Shown one piece after another: positions 23,136 through 27,493 of a DNA stretch of 27,493 nt (positions within the stretch are counted from its first letter, which is position 1; each line of letters starts with the position of its first letter). The stretch comes from JBGPYB01 sp041493035 (GTDB lineage: Bacteria; Acidobacteriota; Vicinamibacteria; Fen-336). The notes under the pieces were generated by a model. It ran no database searches. It was not told the origin of the DNA and was given only the letters and a program-made list of their open reading frames with translations. The position numbers and the translations under genes are program-made. The stretch is from contig JBGPYB010000052.1 in the NCBI GenBank assembly GCA_041493035.1, forward strand, positions 1-27,493. The letters are read 5' to 3'.

Positions 23136-23142
23136 CTATGAT
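23134..23142 (+). promoter_or_regulatory. Extended -10 promoter of the radical SAM operon
   Basis: TGCTATGAT is an extended -10 with five of six consensus bases in the hexamer. No good -35 is seen at 16-18 bases upstream. Transcription would begin near 23149, with a leader of about 33 bases before the ATG at 23182. Confidence 0.45.
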
Positions 23143-23181
23143 CCCGTTTCCTTGACGACATCGGAGGAGGGACGACAAGGG

Positions 23182-24222
23182 ATGAAGACCAGCACGCGGA
23201 TCAAACGACTGGCGCGGTTCGCGGCGAAAGCGGCGTGGGCCATCTTGGACAGGAACCACCCGCTGCTCGTCCATGTAATCCCGATGAGGCGCTGCAACCT
23301 CTCCTGCGCCTATTGCAACGAGTACGACGCGGTCTCGAAGCCGGTGCCCACCGCTTCGATGCTGGCTCGGATCGACAAGCTGGCCGAGCTGGGGACCGCC
23401 ATGATCACCATCAGCGGCGGCGAACCGATGATGCATCCCGATCTCGACGCCCTCGTGAGCCACGGCCGCAAGCGCGGGATGGTGATCTCCCTGATCAGCA
23501 ACGGGTACTACCTTTCGCCGGAGCGCATCGATGGGCTGAACCGGGCCGGTCTCGATCACCTGCAGATCAGCATCGACAACGTGGAGCCCGACGACAGCTC
23601 GATGAAGAGCCTGAGGCTCCTGGAGCCGAAGCTCCACTGGCTGGCTGAGGGAGCCGACTTCACGGTGTCCATCAACTCGGTCATCGGCGGCGGCGTGAGG
23701 AATCCCGAGGACGCGCTCGTCGTCGCTCGCCGCGCACGAGCCCTGGGGTTCATGACGTCCGTCGGCATCGTCCATGACGGCCATGGCCAACTGAAGCCCC
23801 TCGGTGGCGCCGAGATGCGGGTCTACGAGGAGCTGCGGCGCCTCGGGCGGCGCGGCGTCTTACGCGTCAACCCTCTCTTCCAGGACAACCTGGCGCACGG
23901 GCGACCGAACAACTGGAGTTGTCGCGCGGGATCGCGCTATCTGTACGTCGACGAAATGGGGATCGTGAGCTATTGCTCCCAGCAACGTGGAATGCCCGGC
24001 ATACCGCTGGAGAGCTACACCCGCGAGGACATCCGCCAGGAGTACCGCTCCAAGAAGGCCTGCGCCCCGTACTGCACGGTCAACTGCGTGCAACAGGTCG
24101 CCATCCTCGACAATTGGCGATCCCCCCAGACGGCTCACGCGCTCTTCCCGCTCAAGACGCGTGTTCCCGCGCCAAAGGCGGTCGCGCCCGTCTCTAGTGG
24201 CGACGGCGTCCTCGCGGGCTGA
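23182..24222 (+). CDS. Radical SAM protein with SPASM-like C-terminus
   Basis: This 346-residue protein carries the radical SAM cluster motif C38-x3-C42-x2-C45 (CNLSCAYC), the SAM-contact stretch TISGGEPMMHPD and a (beta/alpha) barrel. The C-terminal region has five more cysteines at 247, 265, 294, 298 and 302 (NWSCRAG, SYCSQQ, ACAPYCTVNC), spaced as in a reduced SPASM/twitch auxiliary-cluster domain. The N-terminus is basic and amphipathic (RIKRLARFAAKAAWAIL) and might touch the membrane. The ATG at 23182 follows GGAGGAGGG at 16 bases and AAGGG directly; the frame extends upstream but only across the divergent permease. It is nine bases from the SDR gene, so it probably acts in the same lipid pathway. 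The reaction is unknown; SPASM enzymes often modify peptides, but no precursor peptide gene is visible. Confidence 0.85.
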   Translation: MKTSTRIKRLARFAAKAAWAILDRNHPLLVHVIPMRRCNLSCAYCNEYDAVSKPVPTASMLARIDKLAELGTAMITISGGEPMMHPDLDALVSHGRKRGMVISLISNGYYLSPERIDGLNRAGLDHLQISIDNVEPDDSSMKSLRLLEPKLHWLAEGADFTVSINSVIGGGVRNPEDALVVARRARALGFMTSVGIVHDGHGQLKPLGGAEMRVYEELRRLGRRGVLRVNPLFQDNLAHGRPNNWSCRAGSRYLYVDEMGIVSYCSQQRGMPGIPLESYTREDIRQEYRSKKACAPYCTVNCVQQVAILDNWRSPQTAHALFPLKTRVPAPKAVAPVSSGDGVLAG

Positions 24223-24231
24223 GGCGCGGCC

Positions 24232-25020
24232 ATGGCCGACGTCGATCTGCGCGCGCTGGTCACCGGTGCGTCGAGCGGCATCGGCGCCGCCTTTGCGCGT
24301 GCGCTCCGGTCGCGTGGCGAGAGAGTGATCCTGGTGGCGCGGCGGGAGGAACGTCTCAAGTCTCTGGCTCAGGAGCTGGGGGGCGCTGATGCCGTGGCCG
24401 TCGTTCCTGTCGATCTGGCCGGTTCCGAGGGCCCGGCCCAGCTCCAGGCGGAGGTCGAGCGCAACGGCTTCCACGTCGACCTGCTGGTGAACAACGCGGG
24501 GTCCGGAGACACGGGGCCCTTCGCCCTCCAGCCCATCGACCGCCTTCGGGGGATGATCGACCTGAACGCCCGCGCCCTGGTGGAGATCACGCGACGCTTC
24601 CTGCCGGGCATGCTCCAGAGGCGCCGCGGACGAATCGTCAACGTCGTCTCCAACGGGGCCTTCCAGCCGGTCCCGTACCTGAACGTCTACGCCGCGACGA
24701 AGAGCCTCGTCCTTTCCTTCAGCGAGGGGCTCGCCACGGAGCTTCAGGGGACGGGAGTGCGAGTCCAGGCGCTCTGCCCGGGGCTCACGGAGACCGAGTT
24801 CTTCGACGTGGCACGGACAGGGAAGGAACTGCTGGTCAACCGGCTCCCGCGCATGACGGCCGAGGAAGTGGTGGCCTGCTCCCTTCGGGCCCTGGACAAG
24901 GGGAAGCTTCGGGTCGTCCCGGGTCTCTCGAACCAGCTCCTGGCCTCGGTCGTCCGCTTCGCTCCTCGGTCCCTCGCCCGAAGTGTCCTGGCACGGCTCT
25001 ATAGGCCTCGATACCCGTGA
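24232..25020 (+). CDS. Short-chain dehydrogenase/reductase
   Basis: The 262-residue classical SDR has the nucleotide loop TGASSGIG (11-18), basic residues after strand 2 (ARREER, favouring NADPH), NNAG (87-90) and the catalytic set N112, S140, Y153 and K157 (VYAATK). The C-terminal 40 residues are basic and amphipathic. In a cluster with an alpha-oxoamine synthase it is the natural candidate for reducing the 3-keto group of an amino-ketone lipid, as 3-ketosphinganine reductase does; this is inference. The ATG at 24232 is nine bases after the radical SAM stop. A 163-base gap separates it from the next gene. Confidence 0.88.
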   Translation: MADVDLRALVTGASSGIGAAFARALRSRGERVILVARREERLKSLAQELGGADAVAVVPVDLAGSEGPAQLQAEVERNGFHVDLLVNNAGSGDTGPFALQPIDRLRGMIDLNARALVEITRRFLPGMLQRRRGRIVNVVSNGAFQPVPYLNVYAATKSLVLSFSEGLATELQGTGVRVQALCPGLTETEFFDVARTGKELLVNRLPRMTAEEVVACSLRALDKGKLRVVPGLSNQLLASVVRFAPRSLARSVLARLYRPRYP

Positions 25021-25183
25021 GCGGGTCCGCGGGGACCTGGGAGCGCCTCCGGGCCACCACAGCTTTTTGCGGTGTGGGGCTTCCCGAGACCCCCAAGGGC
25101 TGGTAACATAACGGTTCGTTTTTGTTGTCCGCGGGTCTTTCTTTCGCCCGTCTTGCCCGCGGGTTCCAAGGAGGGTGCAGCCA
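25021..25183 (+). other. Gap inside the lipid operon
   Basis: There is no coding signal. It is GC-rich except for an AT-rich patch at about 25101-25130 containing TAACATAAC and a T-run. This could be an internal promoter for the synthase gene, but no convincing -35 was found, and no terminator hairpin is visible. Confidence 0.4.
25168..25175 (+). promoter_or_regulatory. Strong ribosome-binding site deciding the synthase start
   Basis: AAGGAGGG lies eight bases before the ATG at 25184. The in-frame GTG at 25175 overlaps this site and is therefore rejected as the start. Confidence 0.8.
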
Positions 25184-26464
25184 ATGGAGGCGGTCCACAA
25201 GAAGGACGCCGTCAAGTCCACGTTCTCGGACTACGACTACAGCAATTTCTACTACGGCGCGGGCGACGACCCCATCAATCTGCTGGGGCCCTTCCGGGAT
25301 TGGTATCAGGAGGCCGTCCCGAACGGCTACTACCTCTACTCGGAACCCCTCCAGACAGCGCCCACGACCAGGGCGCGGGTCAAGAATCGCAAGACCGGCG
25401 TCGTCCAGGACCTGCTGAATCTCGCCTCCTACAACTATCTGGGAATTTCCTATCGCCCGGAGGTGAAGAAGGCCGCCATCGCCGCCGTCGAGAAGTACGG
25501 CCTCGGGGCCTCCGGCTCGCCGATCCTCTCGGGGACGATGGACATCCACCTGGAGTTGGCCGAGGCCGTGGCTCGCTTCAAGGCCAAGGAAGCCGCCATC
25601 CTTTTCCCGACGGGCTACAGCGCCAACGTGGGCTTCATCTCGAGCCTGATGCGGGCGGGGGACAACGTCATCATCGATCAGTACTCCCACGCCTCGATCG
25701 TCGACGGGGCCATCCTGGCGAAGTCCAAGACCGTCTTCTTCCGCCACAACAACCCCATGGACTTGGAGCGGAAGCTCCTCAAGTGCACCGGGAAGAAGCT
25801 GGTCATCGTGGAGGGTGTCTACTCCATGGACGGCGACGTGTGCCAGCTCCCCGAGATCGTCGAGGTCTGCAAGCGTCACGGGGCGAGGATCCTGATCGAC
25901 GAGGCGCACTCGACCTTCCTCTTCGGTCCGAACGGCCGCGGCGTGGCCGAGCACTTTGGCCTCGACAAGGAAGTCGACTTCCACCTCGGGACCTTCTCCA
26001 AGAGCCTTGGCGGGCAAGGGGGCTTCGTCTGCGGGTCGAAGGATCTGATCGACTACGTGAACGCCTTCGGCCGGTCGCGGTTCTTCTCCTGCAACCTGGC
26101 ACCACCCATCGCCGCGGGGCTCCTGGCCGGCGTCGAGATCGTGGAGAGCGAGCCGCAGCTCCGGGCCAAGCTCTGGAGCAACGTGGCCTATCTGCGGCGC
26201 CGGTTCGCCGAGGACGGCATCGACATCGGCAAGAGCACGTCCCAGGTCATGCCGGTTCTGGTGAACAACGACTCCAAGGTCTTTGCCGTGGCCGAGAAGA
26301 TCCAGGACCGCGGGCTCTATCTCCAGCCGGTCACGTATCCGGCCGTGCCAAAGCACAAGTCCCGCCTCAGGATCTCCGTCTCAGCCGCTCACACCGAGCC
26401 TGACCTCGAGTTCGCCGTGGGCGTGATCGGAGGCGTCCTCCGGGAAGAGGGGATCATCCATTGA
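25184..26464 (+). CDS. Alpha-oxoamine synthase, serine-palmitoyltransferase-like
   Basis: This fold-type I PLP enzyme family condenses an amino acid with an acyl thioester, with loss of CO2. The 426-residue protein shows NLASYNYLG (79-87), the glycine-rich GLGASGSPILSGTMDIH segment, H169 that stacks on PLP, DEAHS with D239 and H242, and the PLP lysine K273 in GTFSKSLGGQGG. The TFSKS form and the roughly 60-residue N-terminal extension before the core resemble serine palmitoyltransferases more than KBL, ALAS or BioF, but substrate cannot be fixed from sequence. In GASGSP a proline takes the place of the arginine of the common GSR motif. The neighbours are an SDR, a lysine-less ADC-fold protein and a lipid-kinase-family gene, so a sphingoid-like amino-ketone lipid is the best guess. 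Its stop overlaps the next TTG by four bases (TTGA). Confidence 0.88.
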   Translation: MEAVHKKDAVKSTFSDYDYSNFYYGAGDDPINLLGPFRDWYQEAVPNGYYLYSEPLQTAPTTRARVKNRKTGVVQDLLNLASYNYLGISYRPEVKKAAIAAVEKYGLGASGSPILSGTMDIHLELAEAVARFKAKEAAILFPTGYSANVGFISSLMRAGDNVIIDQYSHASIVDGAILAKSKTVFFRHNNPMDLERKLLKCTGKKLVIVEGVYSMDGDVCQLPEIVEVCKRHGARILIDEAHSTFLFGPNGRGVAEHFGLDKEVDFHLGTFSKSLGGQGGFVCGSKDLIDYVNAFGRSRFFSCNLAPPIAAGLLAGVEIVESEPQLRAKLWSNVAYLRRRFAEDGIDIGKSTSQVMPVLVNNDSKVFAVAEKIQDRGLYLQPVTYPAVPKHKSRLRISVSAAHTEPDLEFAVGVIGGVLREEGIIH

Positions 26465-27129
26465 AGACCCGGTACGGGTACTCCGACGCCATCAGCGGCT
26501 TTTTCGAGTTCCCGACCGAAAACGCCCGGCGCATCCTTCCGCCCCATCTCGAGCCGGTGGAGCTTCACCACGGCACCAGCATCTTCTCGATGACCGCTTT
26601 CGATTTCACGGAGAGCGAGGTGGGCTCGTACGGCGAGGCCGTGATGTCGGTCATCGTCTCTCCGCTGGTCAAGCCCGGCGAAAGACTGCCGAAATCGGCG
26701 TTCTACCCGTACCTCGTCGCCACGACCACCAAGGCGGCCCGCGACCATGCCATCGAGCGTTGGCACTTGCCGCACTGGATGGAGGACGTCGAGATGTCTT
26801 TCACCCGCGCCGGTTCGCGAATCACCGCGAAGGTCTCGGCCGACGGCGAGTCCGTGGCGGACCTCACCATCAGCGATCACTCCTGGAACCCCGTCTCCCA
26901 CCTCTATCAGTCGTTCATGAAGAACGACGACGGGGGGTACCTGGCCAACATCGTCATGGAGGGGGACCAGAGCGAGCACGAGGAGGAGACCGGGCGCCTC
27001 GTCCTGTCGGACCATCCCTTCAACCGGGACCTGGTCATCTCCGACGTCTACGAGATCCCGTTCCGCGAGCTCTGGATGCGCAGCGGCGTCCAGACCTTCG
27101 ACCCTTTGATCCAGCTCCAGACCGCCTGA
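26461..27129 (+). CDS. Acetoacetate-decarboxylase-fold protein lacking the catalytic lysine
   Basis: This 222-residue protein resembles the acetoacetate decarboxylase family: an early PPHLEPV stretch, GSYGEAVMSVIVSPLV, a central ATTTKAARDHAIERWHLPHW region and a beta-rich C-terminal half. In true decarboxylases the central motif is of the type W-G-F-P-K-K with the Schiff-base lysine; here the aligned residues read WHLPHW (101-106), so that lysine is missing. It is therefore unlikely to decarboxylate by the usual mechanism; it may bind or cyclise a keto-lipid, or be a carrier. The TTG at 26461 overlaps the synthase stop by four bases and is the only start that keeps the first strand. The assignment rests on remote similarity judged by eye. 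Confidence 0.6.
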   Translation: MKTRYGYSDAISGFFEFPTENARRILPPHLEPVELHHGTSIFSMTAFDFTESEVGSYGEAVMSVIVSPLVKPGERLPKSAFYPYLVATTTKAARDHAIERWHLPHWMEDVEMSFTRAGSRITAKVSADGESVADLTISDHSWNPVSHLYQSFMKNDDGGYLANIVMEGDQSEHEEETGRLVLSDHPFNRDLVISDVYEIPFRELWMRSGVQTFDPLIQLQTA

Positions 27130-27142
27130 CCGTCGTTCGCGA

Positions 27143-27493
27143 GTGCCTGAGAAAGCGCCCGCCGCCCTGAGCCCCAACGAGCGCATCTTCGTCATCTTCA
27201 ACCCGCGCTCAGGGCGTGGTCGCGGGGCGCAGTTCGTGGCGCCCGTGCTGGACGCTCTTTCGGCGTGCCCGGGCGTCGACCACGCGCTGACCACGGGTCC
27301 CGGCGACGAGGAGCGACTCGCGACCGAAGCCATCGGCCGCGGCTTCAGCACCATCGTCGCCGTGGGCGGCGATGGCACCTGGAGCAATGTCGGCAACGGC
27401 ATCCTGAAGTCGGGGACGCCGGTGAAGCTCGGTCTCGTTCCCGGCGGCACGGGCTGCGATCTCGCGAAGTCCCTCGGGATTCCGCCCAAGGAC
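27143..27493 (+). CDS. Diacylglycerol/sphingoid kinase family protein, N-terminal part (3' end outside window)
   Basis: The frame opened by GTG at 27143, 13 bases after the previous stop, runs off the window; 117 codons are visible. It begins with the family strand IFVIFNPRSGRGRG and has the nucleotide-binding motif VAVGGDGTWSNVGNGIL (GGDGT at 75-79) and LVPGGTGCDLAKSLG. These are the signatures of the DAGK catalytic domain of YegS, DgkB, sphingosine kinase and bacterial ceramide kinase. The usual asparagine of PLGTGNDFA is cysteine here (C105). In this operon phosphorylation of the lipid made by the preceding enzymes is likely. The rest of the protein must be read from the neighbouring sequence. 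Confidence 0.85.
   Translation, partial: MPEKAPAALSPNERIFVIFNPRSGRGRGAQFVAPVLDALSACPGVDHALTTGPGDEERLATEAIGRGFSTIVAVGGDGTWSNVGNGILKSGTPVKLGLVPGGTGCDLAKSLGIPPKD

Noticed and set aside
22651..23181. Upstream extension of the radical SAM frame
   Set aside because: It lies opposite the permease coding region and the divergent promoters; the ATG at 23182 has ribosome-binding sequence and gives a normal N-terminus.
23092..23790. Upstream extension of the permease frame
   Set aside because: It crosses the radical SAM gene and promoter region and would place over 200 non-membrane residues before helix 1.
25072..26403. Second plus-strand frame over the alpha-oxoamine synthase
   Set aside because: Gly/Arg/Pro-rich translation with no domain; the overlapping frame contains all PLP-enzyme motifs.
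1..27493. CRISPR arrays, tRNA or rRNA genes, insertion sequences, phage genes
   Set aside because: No regularly spaced repeats, cloverleaf-like or rRNA-like segments, transposase or integrase motifs were recognised.

Overview
The window is a high-GC chromosomal segment with tightly packed genes and many GTG or TTG starts. It comes from a Gram-negative bacterium: a complete Tol-Pal system, a Pal lipoprotein and TolB with a signal peptide are all present. Type III glutamine synthetase, PilT-type motors, eukaryote-like Ser/Thr kinase signalling, a chromosomal ParA/ParB pair and a ParB C-terminus that recalls Acidobacteriota proteins suggest Acidobacteriota, or a related deep-branching group such as Myxococcota. 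This placement is inference from gene content only. No rRNA, tRNA, CRISPR array, insertion sequence or phage gene was seen.

Layout. (1) Bases 2-1075 are the 3' part of glnN, followed by a strong hairpin. (2) Bases 1144-8382 form a surface-motility and signalling block: a PilZ protein (minus strand), then on the plus strand a HEAT-repeat/PilT fusion ATPase, a second PilT-like ATPase, a TPR-like/Ser-Thr kinase fusion and an FHA-EAL protein. Kinase, phosphothreonine reader, c-di-GMP phosphodiesterase, c-di-GMP receptor and pilus motors lie side by side and could form one control circuit. (3) Bases 8409-16572, all on the minus strand, are transcribed in the order tolQ, tolR, tolA-like, tolB, pal, cpoB, ssb, type III polyketide synthase, methyltransferase, FAD-dependent reductase. 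The last three look like a small biosynthetic operon attached to a cell-envelope operon. (4) Bases 16732-21977 (plus) are recN, miaB, a DUF151 bifunctional-nuclease-family gene, parA and parB. (5) Bases 21985-23091 (minus) are a lone MacB/FtsX-type permease. (6) Bases 23182-27493 (plus, running off the end) are a probable lipid operon: a radical SAM protein with a SPASM-like C-terminus, a short-chain dehydrogenase, a serine-palmitoyltransferase-like alpha-oxoamine synthase, an acetoacetate-decarboxylase-fold protein without the catalytic lysine, and a diacylglycerol/sphingoid-kinase-family protein.

The strongest candidates for something undescribed are the last operon, which would make an amino-ketone (sphingoid-like) lipid without the usual set of partner genes, and the HEAT-PilT / kinase / FHA-EAL / PilZ motility circuit. 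Several intergenic regions also hold sigma70-like promoters with perfect inverted repeats inside or beside the spacer; these are candidate operators.
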